DNA of 64,000 nucleotides, taken from NCBI RefSeq assembly GCF_051014445.1, contig NC_135141.1, forward strand, positions 11,222,001-11,286,000. The letters run 5' to 3'. Below the pieces are notes generated by a model. It did no database searches and was not told where the DNA came from. It saw only the letters and a program-made list of their open reading frames with translations. Every line of letters starts with the position of its first letter. Within the stretch, counting starts at the first letter, position 1. A program made the translations under genes and the position numbers. Source of the DNA: Colletes latitarsis. Lineage: Eukaryota > Arthropoda > Insecta > Hymenoptera > Colletidae. Shown here one piece after another: positions 39,401 to 53,805 of this stretch.

Positions 39401-39925
39401 AACAGGTATTCGAAAGATGCGCTAGTATGAGCCAGATGAGGGCAAATGCCAGACATAACCCAGATCCAACCGGTGTTATCCTCTAAAATATACATCGAAA
39501 CCAGGTTTAATTGACTGTTTCAGGGTTATCCAAACCAGAAAAGGCCCAGGATCTGGCCAACAGGTATGCGATAAAAGCGAAAGTATGAGCCAGATGATTG
39601 CAAATACCAGACATAACCCAGACCTAACCTGTGTTATCCTCTAAAATGTTGATCCAATCCAGGTTTAATTGACTGTTTCAGTGTGGTATCACATTTACTA
39701 CGTGATCCAAAATAGAAAAAGGCCAGGATCTGACCAACAAGTATACGGGAAATGCGAAAGTATGAGCCAGATGATTGCAAATACCAGACCTAACACAAAC
39801 CTAACCGGTGTTATCCTTTAGAATATAGATCGAAACCAGGTTTAATTAACTGTTCCAGTGTGGTACCACGATACTACTCGATCCAAACCAGTAAAACCCT
39901 AGGATCTGGCCAGCAAGTATGCGAT
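33455..39925 (+). repeat. Region with five copies of a two-to-three-monomer cassette
   Basis: The cassette is marked by GTATCACATTTACTACGTG with an extra T, AAAATAGAAAAAGGCCAGG, ATACGGGAAATGCG and CGATACTACTCGATCC. The first marker starts at 33581, 34443, 36536, 37768 and 39686. Spacings are 862, 2093, 1232 and 1918 bp, whole numbers of monomers once the 19-20 bp deletion near 34278, 36371 and 39521 is counted. Related, more diverged markers lie at 57628 and 59304. Confidence 0.85.
35030..36282 (+). repeat. Segment H, copy 2
   Basis: Counterpart of 29948-31200, offset 5,082. The match breaks after the GCGCTAGTATGAGCCAGAT block. Confidence 0.86.
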
Positions 39926-42900
39926 AAATGCGAAATTATGAGCCAGATGAGTGCAAATCCCAGACATAAACAAGACCTAACCGGTGTTATCCTCTAAAGT
40001 ATTGATCGAATGCTGGTTTAATTGACTGCCTCAGTGTGGTACCGCATTACTACGTTATCCATACCTGATGAAACCCACGATCTGGCCAACAAGTATGCGA
40101 AAAATGCGAAAGTATGAGCCAGATGAGGGAAAATCCCAGACATAACCCAGACCTAACCAGTGTTATCCTCTAAAATATTGATCCAATCCAAGTTTAATTG
40201 ACAGTTTCAGTGTGGTACCACATTACTACGTGATCCAAACCAGAAAACCCCAGAAAATGGCCAATAGGTATGCGAAAGATGCGATAGTATGAGCCAGATG
40301 AGGGCAAATCCCAGATATAACCCTGACCAAACCGGTGTTATCCTCTAAAATATAGATCGAATCCAGGTTTAGTGGAGTGTTTCAGTGTGGTACCACGATT
40401 CTACGTGATCAAAACCAGAAAAAACCCTGGATCTGGCTAACAAGTATGCGAAAGATGCGATAGTATGAGCCTGATGAGTGCAAATCCCAGACATAACCCT
40501 GACCTAACCGGTGTTATCGCCTAAAATACACATCGAAACCAGGTTTAATTGACTGTTTCAGTGTGGTACGGCATTACTACGTGATCCAAACCAGAGGAAA
40601 GCCCAGGATCTGGCGAACAAGTTTGCGATAAATGCGAAAGTATGAGCCAGATGTGGGCAAATCCCAGACATAACCCAGACCTAACCGGTGTTATCCTCTA
40701 AAATATTGATCTAATCCAAGTTTAATAGACAGTTTCAGTGTGGTACCAAATTACTACGTGATCCAAACTAGAAAAAGCCCAGGATCTGACCAACAAGTAT
40801 GCGATAAATGCGAAAGTATGAGCCAGATGATAGCAAATACCAGACATAACCCAGACCTAACGTGTGTTATCCTCTAAAATATTGATCCAATCCAGGTTTA
40901 ATTGACTGTTTCAGTGTGGTACCACATTACTACGTGATCCAAACCAGAAGGAAACCCAGGATCTGGCCCACAAGTATGCGATACATGAGAAAGTATGAGC
41001 CAGATGTTTCCAAATACCAGTCCTAACACAAACCTAACCGGTGTTACCCTCTAAAGTATTGATCGAATGCAGGTTTAGTTGACTGCTTCAGTGTGGTACC
41101 GCATTACTATGTTATCCAAACCTGAAGAAACCCACGATCTGGCCAACATGTATGCGAAAAATGCGAAAGCATGAGCCAGATGAGGGCAAATCCCAGACAT
41201 AAACCAGACGAAACCGGTGTTATCCTCTAAAATATAGATCCAAACCAGATTTAATTGACCGTTTCAGTGTGGTATCGGATTGCTACGTGATCCAAACCAG
41301 AAAAAGCCCTGGATCTGGCCAAAACGCATGCGAAAAATGCGAAAGTATGAGCCAGATGATAGCAAATACCAGACATAACCCAGACCTAACGTGTGTTATC
41401 CTCTAAAATATTGATCCAATCCAGGTGTAATTGACTGTTTCAGTGTGGTACGGCATTACTACGTGATCCAAACCAGAGGAAAGCCCAGGATCTGGCTAAC
41501 AAGTTTGCGATAAATGCGAAAGTATGAGCCAGATGAGGCAAATCCCAGACCTAAAACAAACATAATCGGTGTAATGCTCTAAAATATTGAGCCAATCCAA
41601 GTTTAATTGACTTTTCCAGTGTGGTACCACATTACTACGTGGCCAAACCATAAGGAAACCCAGGATCTGGCCCACAAGTATGCGATACATGAGAAAGTGT
41701 GAGCCAGATGTTTCCAAATACCAGTCCTAACACAAGCCTAACCGGTGTTACCCTCTAAAGTATTGATCGAATGCAGGTTTAGTTGACTGCTCCAGTGTGG
41801 TACCACATTACTGTGTGATCCAAGCCAGAAAAAGCCCAGGATCTGGCCAACAGGTATGCGAAATATGCGATGGTATGAGCCTGATGAGGACAAATCCCAG
41901 ACATAACCCAGACCTAACCGGTGTTATCCTCTTAAATATTGAACCAATCCAAGTTTAATTGACAGTTTCAGTGTGGTACCAAATTACTACGTGATCCAAA
42001 CTAGAAAAAGCCCAGGATCTGACCAACAAGTACGCGATAAATGCGAAAGTATGAGCCAGATGATTGCAAATACCAGACCTAACATAGACCTAACCGGTGT
42101 TATCCTTTAGAATAGAGATCGAAACCAGGTTTAATTAACTGTTTCAGTGTGGAACCACATTACTACGTGATCCAAACCAGAAAACCCCAGTATCTGGCCA
42201 ACAGGAATGCGAAAGATGCGAAAGTATGAGCCAGATGATTGCAAATACCAGACCTAACACAAACCTAACCGTTGTTTTCCACTAAAATATTGTTCGAATC
42301 CAGCTTTAATTGACTGTTTCAGTGTGGTACCACGTTATTACTTTATCCAAACCAGTAAAACCCTAGGATCTGGCCAACAAGTATGCGATAAATGCGAAAG
42401 TATGAGCCAGATGAGGGCAAATCCCAGAAATAACTCTGACCTAACCAGTGTCATCCTCTAAAATATTGATCCAATCCAAGTTTAATTGACAGTTTCAGTG
42501 TGGTACCACATTACTACGTGATCCAAACCAGAAAACCCCAGGATCTGGCCAACAGGTATGCGAAAGATGCGATAGTGTGAGCCAGATGAGGGCAAATCCC
42601 AGACATAACACTGACATAACCGGTGTTATCCTGTGAAATATACATTGAAACCAGGTTTAATTGACTGTTTCAGTGTGGTACGACATTACTACGCGATCCA
42701 AACCAGAGGAAATCCCAGGTTCTGGCGAACAAGTTTGCGATAAATGCGAAAGTATGAGCCAGATGTGAGCAAATCCCAGACATAACCCAGACCTAACCGG
42801 TGTTATCCTCTAAAATATTAATTCAATCCAAGTTTAACTGACAGTTTCAGTGTGGTACCAAATTACTACGTGATCCAAACCAGAAAACCTCAGGATCTGG

Positions 42901-43500
42901 CCAACAAGTATGCGATAAGTGCGAAGGTATGAGCCAGATGATTGCTAATACCAGACATAACCCAGACCTAACCTGTGTTATCCTGTAAAATATTGATCCA
43001 ATGCAGGTTTAATTGATTGTTTCAGTGTGGTACCACATTACTACCAGATCCAAACCAGAAAACCCCAGGATCTGGCCAACAGGTACGCGAAAGATGCGGT
43101 AGTATGAGCCAGATAATGGCAAATCCCAGACATAACCCTGACCTAACCGGTGTTATCCTCTAAAATATAAATCGAAACCAGGTTTAATTGACTGTGTCAG
43201 TGTGGTACCACATTACTGCGTGATACAAACCAGAAGAATACCCAGGATCTGGCCAACAAGTATGCTATAAATGCGAAAGTATGAGCCAGATGGTTGCAAA
43301 TACCAGACATAACCCAGTCCTAACCGGTGTTATCCTCTAACATATAGATCGAAACCAGGTTTAGTGGAATGTTTCAGTGTGGTACCACGTTTCTACGTGA
43401 TCAAAACCAGAAAAAACCCAGGATCTGGCTAACAAGTATGCGACAAATGCGAAAGTATGAGCCAGATGAGGGCCAATCCCAGACATAACCCAGACCTAAA

Positions 43501-43851
43501 CGGTGTTATCCTGTAAAATATAGATCGAAACCAGGTTTAGTGGAATGTTTCAGTGTGGTACCACGTTTCTACGTGATCAAAACCAGAAAAAACCCAGGAT
43601 CTGGCTAACAAGTATGCGACAAATGCGAAAGTATGAGCCAGATGAGGGCCAATCCCAGACATAACCCAGACCTAACCAGTGTTATCCTCTAAAATATTGA
43701 TCCAATCCAAGTTTAATTGGCAGTTTCAGTGTGGTACCACATTACTGCATGATCCAAACCAGAAAACCCCAGGAAATGGCCAACATGTATGCGAAAGATG
43801 CGATAGTATGAGCCAGATGAGGGCAAATCCCAGACATAACCCTGACCTAAA
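43501..43851 (+). repeat. Dimer tandem duplication, unit 1 (351 bp)
   Basis: Two-monomer unit repeated directly at 43852-44202 with very few differences. Within it, box states alternate strictly: GCGACAAATGCGAAAG, then GCGAAAGATGCGATAG. A related single monomer precedes it at about 43326-43500. Confidence 0.9.
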
Positions 43852-44202
43852 CGGTGTTATCCTGTAAAATATAGATCGAAACCAGGTTTAGTGGAATGTT
43901 TCAGTGTGGTACCACGTTTCTACGTGATCAAAAACAGAAAAAACCCAGGATCTGGCTAACAAGTATGCGACAAATGCGAAAGTATGAGCCAGATGAGGGC
44001 CAATCCCAGACATAACCCAGACCTAACCAGTGTTATCCTCTAAAATATTGATCCAATCCAAGTTTAATTGGCAGTTTCAGTGTGGTACCACATTACTACG
44101 TGATCCAAACCAGAAAACCCCAGGAAATGGCCAACATGTATGCGATAGATGCGATAGTATGAGCCAGATGAGGGCAAATCCCAGACATAACCCTGACCTA
44201 AA
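43852..44202 (+). repeat. Dimer tandem duplication, unit 2 (351 bp)
   Basis: Direct copy of 43501-43851. A related pair with the AACATGTATGCG variant also lies near 17055-17260. Confidence 0.9.
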
Positions 44203-46544
44203 CGGTGTTATCCTCTAAAATGTTGATCGAATCCAGGTTTAATTGACTGTTTCAGTGTGGCACCACATTACTACGTGACACAAACTAGAAAAAGCCCTGG
44301 ATCTGACCAACAAGTATGCGATAAATGCGAAATTATGAGCCAGGTGAGGGCAAATCCGAGACATAACCCTGACCTAGCCGGTGTTATCCCCTAAAATATA
44401 GATCGAATCCAGGATAAGTGGAATGTTTCAGTGTGGTACCACGTTTCTACGTGATCAAAACCAGAAAAAACCCAGGATCTGGCTAAGAAGTATGCGAAAG
44501 ATGCGATAGTATGAGCCTGATGCGGGCAAAACCCAGACATAACCCTGACCTAACCGGTGTTATCCTCTTAAATATTGATCCAATCCAAGTTTAATTGACA
44601 GTTTCAGTGTGGTACCAAATTACTACGTGATCCAAACTAGAAAAAGCCCAGGATCTGACCAACAAGTATGCGATAAATGCGAAAGTATGAGCCAGATGAT
44701 TGCAAATACCAGACATAACCTAGACCTAACATGTGTTATCCTCTAAAATATAGATCGAAACCAGGTTAAATTCACTGTTTCTGTGTGGTACCACGTTACT
44801 ACTTGATCCAAACCAGTAAAACCCTGGGATCTGGCCAACAAGTATGCGATCAATGCGAAAGTATGAGCCAGATGAGGGAAAATCCCCGACATAACCCAGA
44901 CCTAACCAGTGTTATCCTCTAAAATATTGATCCAATCCAAGTTTAATTGACAGTTTCAGTGTGGTACCACAGTACTACGTGATCCAAACCAGAAAACCCC
45001 AGGAAATGGCCAACAGGTGTGCGAAAGATGCGATATTATGGGCCAGATGAGGGCAAATCCCAGACATAACACTGACATAACCGGTGTTATCCTCTGAAAT
45101 ATACATTGAAACCAGGTTTAATTGACTGCTTCAGTGTGGTACGACATTACTACGTGATCCAAACCAGAGGAAAACCCAGGTTCTGGCGAACAAGTTTGCG
45201 ATAAATGCGAAAGTATGAGCCAGATGTGAGCAAATCCCAGACATAACCCAGACCTAACCGGTGTTATCCTTTAGAATATAGATCGAAACCAGGTTTAATT
45301 AACTGTTACAGTGTGGAACCACATTACTACGTGATCCAAACCAGAAAACCCCAGGATCTGGCCAACAGGAATGCGAAAGATGCGAAAGTATGAGCCAGAT
45401 GATTGCAAATACCAGACCTAACACAAACCTAACCGTTGTTTTCCACTAAAATATTGATCCAATCCAGGTTTAATTGACAGTTTCAGTGTGGTGCCACGTT
45501 ACTACTTGATCCAAACCAGTAAAACCCTAGGATCTGACCAACAAGTACGCGATAAATGCGAAAGTATGAGCCAGATGAGGGCAAATCCCAGAAATAACCC
45601 TGACCTAACCAGTGTCATCCTCTAAAATATTGATCCAATCCAAGTTTAATTGACAGTTTCAGTGTGGTACCAAATCACTACGTGATCCAAACTAGAAAAA
45701 GCCCAGGATCTGACCAACAAGTAGGCGATAAATACGAAAGTATGAGCCAGATGATTGCAAATACCAGACATAACCCAGACCTAACCTGTGTTATCCTCTA
45801 AAATGTTGATCCAATCCAGGTTTAATTGCCTGTTTCAGTGTGGTACCACATTACTAAGTGACCCAAACTAGAAAAAGCCCTGGATCTGGCCAAAAAGTAT
45901 GCGATAAATGCGAAATTATGAGCCAGATGTGGGCAAATCCGAGACATAACCCTGCCCTAGCCAGTGTTATCCTCTAAAATATAGATCGAATCCAGGTTTT
46001 GTGGAATGTTTCAGTGTGGTATCACGTTTCTACGTGATCAAAACCAGAAAAAACCCAGGATCTGGCTAACAAGTATGCGAAAGATGCGATAGTATGAGCC
46101 TGATGAGGGCAAATCCCAGACATAACCCTGACCTAACCGGTGTTATCCTCAAATATAGTTCGAAACCAGGCTTAATTGACTGCTTCAGTGTGGTACCACA
46201 TTACTACGTGACCCAAACCAGAAAACCCCAGGATCTGGCCGACAGGTATGCGAAAGATGCGATAGTATGGGCCAGATGAGGGCAAATCCCTGATATACCC
46301 CTGACCTAACCGGTGTTATCCTCTAAAATATAGATCGAAACCAGATTTAATTTTCTGTTTCAGTGTGGTACCACATTACAACGTAATCCAAACCAGAAGA
46401 AAACCCAGGATCTGGCCTAGAAGTATGAGAAAAAACCGAAAGTATGAGCCAGATGATTGCAAATACCAGACCTAACACAAACCTAACCGTTGTTATCCTC
46501 TAAAATATTGATCGAATCCAGGTTGAATTGACTGTTTCAGTTTG

Positions 46545-48597
46545 GTACCACGATACTACTTGATCCAAACTAGTAAAACCCTAGGATCTGGCCAACAAGT
46601 ATGCGATAAATGAGAAAGTATGAGCCAGATGAGGGCAAATCCCAGACATAACCCAGACGTAACCGGTGTTATCCTCTAAAATATAGATCGAAACCAGGTT
46701 TAATTGACTGTTTCAGTGTGGTACCACGATACTACTTGATCCAACCCAGTAAAACCCCAGGATCTGGCCAACAGGTATGCGAAAGATGCGCTAGTATGAG
46801 CCAGATAATGGCAAATCCCAGACATAACCCAGACGTAACCGGTGTTATCCTCTAAAATATAGATCGAAACCAGGTTTAATTGACTGTTTCAGTGTGGTAC
46901 CACGATACTACTTGATCCAACCCAGTAAAACCCTAGGATCTGGCCAACAAGTATGCGATAAATGGGAAAGTATGAGCCAGATGAGTGCAAATCCCAGAAA
47001 TAACCCTGACCTAACCAGTGTCATCCTCTAAAATATTGATCCAATCCAAGTTTAACTGACAGTTTCAGTGTGGTACCAAATTACTACCTGATCCAAACCA
47101 GAAAACCCCAGGATCTGGCCAACAGGTACGCGATAAATGAGAAAGTATGAGCCAGATAATGGCAAATCCCAGACATAACCCTGACCTAACCGGTGTTATC
47201 CTCTAAAATATAAATCGAAACCAGGTTTAATTGACTGTGTCAGTGTGGTACCACATTACTGCGTGATCCAAACCAGAAGGATACCCAGGATCTGGCCAAC
47301 AAGTATGCTATAAATGCGAAAGTATGAGCCAGATGGTTGCAAATACCAGACCTAACACAAACCTAACCAGTGTTATCCTTTAGAATATAGATCGAAACCA
47401 GGTTTAATCAACTGTTTCAGTGTGGTACCAGGATACTACTCGTTCCAAAACAGTAAAACCCTAGGATCTGGCCAGCAAGTATGCGATAAATGCGAAAGTA
47501 TGAGCCAGATGAGGGCAAATCCCAGAAATAACCAAGACCTAACCGGTGTTATTCTCTAAAATATTGATCCAATCCAAGTTTAATTGACAGTTTCAGTGTG
47601 GTACCAAATTACTACGTGATCCAAACCAGAAAAAGCCCTTAATCTGGTCCACAGGTATGCGAAAGATGCCAAAGTATGAGCCAGATGATTCCAAATCCCA
47701 GACCCAAAACAAACCTAACCGGTGATATCCTTTAAAATATTGATCGAGGCCAGGATTAATTGACTGTTTCAGTGTGGTACCACGTTACTACTTGATCCAA
47801 ACCAGTCAAACCCTAGGATCTGGCCAACAAGTATGCGATAAATGCGAAAGTATGAGCCAGATGATTGCAAATACTAGACATAACCCAGAGCTAACCTGTG
47901 TTATCCTCTAAAATATGGATCCAATCCAGGTTTAATTGACTGTTTCAGTGTGGCACCACATTACTACGTGACCCAAACTAGAAAAAGCCCAAGATCTGAC
48001 CATCAAGTATGCGATAAATGCGAAATTATGAGCCAGATGAGGGCAAATCCCACACATAACCATGACGTAACCGGTGTTATTCTCTAAAATATAGTTCGAA
48101 ACCAGGTTTAATTGACTGTTTCAGTGTGGTACCACGATACTACTTGATCCAAACCAGTAAAACCCTAGGATCTGACCAACAAGTATGCGATAAATGCGAA
48201 ATTATGAGCCAGATGAGGGCAAATCCCACACATAACCAAGACGTAACCGGTGTTATCCTCTAAAATATAGTTCGAAACCAGGTTTAATTGACTGTTTCAG
48301 TGTGGTACCACGATACTACTTGATCCAAATCAGTAACACCCTAGGATCTGGCCAACAAGTATCCGATAAATGAGAAAGTATGAGCCATATGAGGGCAAAT
48401 CCCAGACATAACCAAGACCTAACCGGTGTTATTCTCTAAAATATTGATCCAATCCAAGTTTAATTGACAGTTTCAGTGTGGTACCACATTACTACGTGAT
48501 CCAAACAAGAAAATCCCAGGATCTGACCAACAAGTATGCGGAAAATGCGAAAGCATGAGCCAGATGATTGCAAATACCAGACCTAACACAAACCTCA
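46545..48597 (+). repeat. Higher-order repeat J, copy 1
   Basis: The first part (to about 47345) matches 49534-50334 at 2,989 bp (46742 and 49731, 47072 and 50061). The part from about 47563 matches 50901-51935 at 3,338 bp (47643 and 50981). Copy 2 therefore has two extra monomers in the middle. Confidence 0.88.
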
Positions 48598-49533
48598 CCT
48601 GTGATATCCTTTAAAATATTGAGCGAGGCCAGGTTTAATTGACTGTTTCAGTGTGGTACCACGTTACTACTTGATCCAAACCAGTCAAACCCTAGGATCT
48701 GGCCAACAAGTATGCGATAAATGCGAAAGTATGAGCCAGATGAGGGCAAATCCCAGAAATAACCAAGACATAACCGGTGTTATTCTCTAAAATATTGATC
48801 GAATCCTAGTTTAATTGACAGTTTCAGTGTGGTACCAAGTTACTACGTGATCCAAACCGGGAAACTCCAGGATCTGGCCAACAGGTATGCGAAAGATGCA
48901 ATTGTATGAGCCAGATGAGGGCAAATCCCAGACATAACCCTGACCCAACCGGTGTCATCCTCTAAAATATTGATCCAATCCAGTTTTAATTGATTGTTTC
49001 AGTGTGGTACCACATTACTACGTGACCCAAACTAGAAAAAGTCCAGGATCTGACTTACAAGTATGCGATAAATGCGAAATTATGAGCCAGATGAGGGCAA
49101 ATCCCAGCCATAAACAAGACCTAACCGGTGTTATCCTCTAAAGTATTGATCGCATGCTGGATTAATTGACTGCCTCAGTGTGGTACCGCATTACTTCGTT
49201 ATCCATACCTGAAGAAACCCACGATCTGGCCAACAAGTATGCGAAAAATGCGAAAGTATGAGCCAGATGAGGGCATATCCCAGACATAAACCAGACCAAA
49301 CCGGTGTTATCCACTAAAATATAGATCGAAACCAGGTTTAATTGACAGTTTCTGTGTGGTACCACATTACTACGTGATTCAAACCAGAAAACCCCAGGAT
49401 CTGGCCAACAGGTATGCGAAAGATGCGCTAGTAGGAGCCAGATAATGGCAAATCGCAGACATAACCCTGACCTAACCGGTGTTATCCTCTAAAATATAGA
49501 TCGAAACCAGGTTTAATTGACTGTTTCAGTGTG

Positions 49534-51935
49534 GTACCACGATACTACTTGATCCAAACCAGTAAAACCCTAGGATCTGGCCAACAAGTATGCGATAAAT
49601 GAGAAAGTATGAGCCAGATGAGGGCAAATCCCAGACATAACCCAGACGTAACCGGTGTTATCCTCTAAAATATAGATCGAAACCAGGTTTAATTGACTGT
49701 TTCAGTGTGGTACCACGATACTACTTGATCCAACCCAGTAAAACCCCAGGATCTGGCCAACAGGTATGCGAAAGATGCGCTAGTATGAGCCAGATAATGG
49801 CAAATCGCAGACATAACCCTGACCTAACCGGTGTTATCCTCTAAAATATAGATCGAAACCAGGTTTAATTGACTGTTTCAGTGTGGTACCACGATACTAC
49901 TTGATCCAACCCAGTAAAACCCTAGGATCTGGCCAACAAGTATGCGATAAATGGGAAAGTATGAGCCAGATGAGTGCAAATCCCAGAAATAACCCTGACC
50001 TAACCAGTGTCATCCTCTAAAATATTGATCCAATCCAAGTTTAACTGACAGTTTCAGTGTGGTACCAAATTACTACCTGATCCAAACCAGAAAACCCCAG
50101 GATCTGGCCAACAGGTACGCGATAAATGAGAAAGTATGAGCCAGATAATGGCAAATCCCAGACATAACCCTGACCTAACCGGTGTTATCCTCTAAAATAT
50201 AAATCGAAACCAGGTTTAACTGACTGTGTCAGTGTGGTACCACATTACTGCGTGATCCAAACCAGAAGGATACCCAGGATCTGGCCAACAAGTATGCTAT
50301 AAATGCGAAAGTATGAGCCAGATGGTTGCAAATACCAGACATAACCCAGTCCTAACCGGTGTTATCGTCTAACATATAGATCGAAACCAGGTTTAATTGA
50401 CAGTTTCAGTATGGTATCACATTACTACGTGATCCAAAACAGAAAATCCCAGGATCTGGCCAACAGGTATGCGAAAGATGCGATAGTATGGGCCAGATGA
50501 GGGCAAATCCGAGACATAACCCTGACCTAGCCGGTGTTATCCTCTAAAATATAGATCGAATCCAGGTTTAGTGGAATGTTTCAGTGTGGTACCACGTTTC
50601 TACGTGATCAAAGCCAGAAAAAACCCAGGATCTGGCTAACAAGTATGCGAAAGATGCGATAGTATGAGCCTGATGAGGGCAAATCCCAGACATAACCCAG
50701 ACCTAACCGGTGTTATCATCGTAAACATTGATCCAATCCAAGTTTAATTGACAGTTTCAGTGTGGTACCAAATCACTACGTGATCCAAACTAGAAAAAAC
50801 CCAGGATCTGGCTAACAAGTATGCGAAAGATGCGATAGTATGAGCCTGATGAGGGCAAATCCCAGACATAACCCTGACCTAACCGATGTTATCCTCAAAT
50901 ATTGATCCAATCCAAGTTTAATTGACAGTTTCAGTGTGGTACCAAATTACTACGTGATCCAAACCAGAAAAAGCCCTGAATCTGGTCCACAGGTATGCGA
51001 AAGATGCCAAAGTATGAGCCAGATGATTCCAAATCCCAGACCCAAAACTAACCTAACCGGTGATATCCTTTAAAATATTGATCGAGGCCAGGATTAATTG
51101 ACTGTTTCAGTGTGGTACCACGTTACTACTTGATCCAAACCAGTCAAACCCTAGGATCTGACCAACAAGTATGCGATAAATGCGAAATTATGAGCCAGAT
51201 GAGGGCAAATCCCACACATAACCAAGACGTAACCTGTGTTATCCTCTAAAATATGGATCCAATCCAGGTTTAATTGACTGTTTCAGTGTGGCACCACATT
51301 ACTACGTGACCCAAACTAGAAAAAGCCCAAGATCTGACCAACAAGTATGCGATAAATGCGAAATTATGAGCCAGATGAGGGCAAATCCCACACATAACCA
51401 TGACGTAACCGGTGTTATCCTCTAAAATATAGTTCGAAACCAGGTTTAATTGACTGTTTCAGTGTGGTACCACGATACTACTTGATCCAAACCAGTAAAA
51501 CCCTAGGATCTGACCAACAAGTATGCGATAAATGCGAAATTATGAGCCAGATGAGGGCAAATCCCACACATAACCAAGACGTAACCGGTGTTATCCTCTT
51601 AAATATAGTTCGAAACCAGGTTTAATTGACTGTTTCAGTGTGGTACCACGATACTACTTGATCCAAACAAGTAACACCCTAGGATCTGGCCAACAAGTAT
51701 CCGATAAATGAGAAAGTATGAGCCATATGAGGGCAAATCCCAGACATAACCAAGACCTAACCGGTGTTATTCTCTAAAATATTGATCCAATCCAAGTTTA
51801 ATTGACAGTTTCAGTGTGGTACCACATTACTACGTGATCCAAACAAGCAAATCCCAGGATCTGACCAACAAGTATGCGGAAAATGCGAAAGCATGAGCCA
51901 GATGATTGCAAATACCAGACTTAACACAAACCTCA
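49534..51935 (+). repeat. Higher-order repeat J, copy 2
   Basis: Counterpart of 46545-48597 with about 349 bp of additional TTTAGTGG-type and related monomers at 50335-50900. Confidence 0.88.
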
Positions 51936-51939
51936 CCGG

Positions 51940-52842
51940 TGTTATTCTCTAAAATATTGATCGAATCCAAGTTTAATTGACAGTTTCAGTGTGGTACCAA
52001 GTTACTACGTGATCCAAACCGGGAAACTCCAGGATCTGGCCAACAGGTATGCGAAAGATGCAATTGTATGAGCCAGATGAGGGCAAATCCCAGACATAAC
52101 CCTGACCCAACCGGTGTCATCCTCTAAAATATTGATCCAATCCAAGTTTAATTGACAGTTTCAGTGTGGTACCACATTACTACGTGATCCAAACAAGAAA
52201 ATCCCAGGATCTGGCCAACTGGTATGCGAAAGATGCGATAGTATGAGCCAGATGAGGGCAAATCCCAGGCATAACCCTGACATAACCGGTGTTATCCTCC
52301 GAAATATACATTCAAACCAGGTTTAATTGACTCTTTCAGTGTGGTACGACATTACTACGTGATCCAAACTAGAGGAAAACCCAGGTTCTGGCGAACAAGT
52401 TTGCGATAAATGCGAAAGTATGAGCCAGATGCGGGCAAATCCCAGACATAACCCAGACCTAACCGGTGTTATCCTCTAAAATATTGACCCAATGCAAGTT
52501 TAATTGACAGTTTCAGTGTGGCACCAAATTACTACGTGATCCAAACCAGAAAACCTCAGGATCAGGCCAACAAGTATGCGATAAGTGCGAAGGTATGAGC
52601 CAGATGATTGCTAATACCAGACATAACCCAGATCTAACCTGTGTTATCCTCTAAAATATTGATCCAATCCAGTTTTAATTGATTGTTTCAGTGTGGTACC
52701 ACATTACTACGTGACCCAAACTAGAAAAAGCCCAGGATCTGACTTACAAGTATGCGATAAATGCGAAATTATGAGCCAGATGAGGGCAAATCCCAGCCAT
52801 AAACAAGACCTAACCGGTGTTATCCTCTAAAGTATTGATCGA
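51940..52842 (+). repeat. Segment H, copy 3
   Basis: Matches 30013-30915 at 21,927 bp (51946 and 30019, 52486 and 30559). It abuts the end of repeat J directly. A monomer resembling its start is also found at 48784 after repeat J copy 1. Confidence 0.84.
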
Positions 52843-53019
52843 ATCCAAGTTTAATTGACTGTTTCAGTGAGGTACCACGTTACTACTCGATCCAAACCAG
52901 TTTAACTCTAGGATCTGGCCAACAAGTATGCGATAAATGCGAAAGTATGAGCCAGATAATGTCAAATCGCAGACACAACCCTGACCTAACCGGTGTTATC
53001 CTCTAAAATATAGATCGAA

Positions 53020-53805
53020 ACCTTGTTTAATTGACTGTTTCAGTGTGGTACCACGATACTAGTTGATCCAAACCAGTAAAACCCTAGGATCTGGCCAACA
53101 AGTATGCGATAAATGAGAAAGTATGAGCCAGATGAGGGCAAATCCCAGACATAACCCAGACGTAACCGGTGTTATCCTCTAAAATATAGATCGAAACCTG
53201 GTTTAATTGACTGCTTCAGTGTGGTACCACATTACTACGTGACCCAAACCAGAAAACCCCAGGATCTGGCCGACAGGTATGCGAAATATGCGATAGTATG
53301 AGCCAGATGAGGGCAGATCCCAGATATAACCCTGACCTAACCGGTGTTATCCTCTGAAATATAGATCGTAACCAGATTTAATTTTCTGTTTCAGTGTGGT
53401 ACCACATTACTACGTAATCAAAACCAGAAGAAAACACAGGATCTGGCCTAGAAGTATGAGAAAATGCGAAAGAATGAGCCAGATAATTGCAAATACCAGA
53501 CCTAGCCCAGACCTACCCGATGTTATCCTCTAAAATATAGATCGAAACCAGGTTTAATTGACAGTTTCTGTGTGGTACCACATTACTACGTGATTCAAAC
53601 CAGAAAACCCCAGGATCTGGCCAACAGGTATGCGAAAGATGCGCTAGTATGAACCAGATAATGGCAAATCGCAGACATAACCCTGACCTAACCGGTGTTA
53701 TCCTCTAAAATATAGATCGAAACCAGGTTTAATTGACTGTGTCAGTGTGGTACCACATTACTGCGTGATCGAAGCCAGAAATAGCCCAGGATCTGGCCAA
53801 CAGGT
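53020..53805 (+). repeat. Segment N, copy 2
   Basis: Counterpart of 32500-33285, offset 20,520, with scattered single-base differences. Confidence 0.82.
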
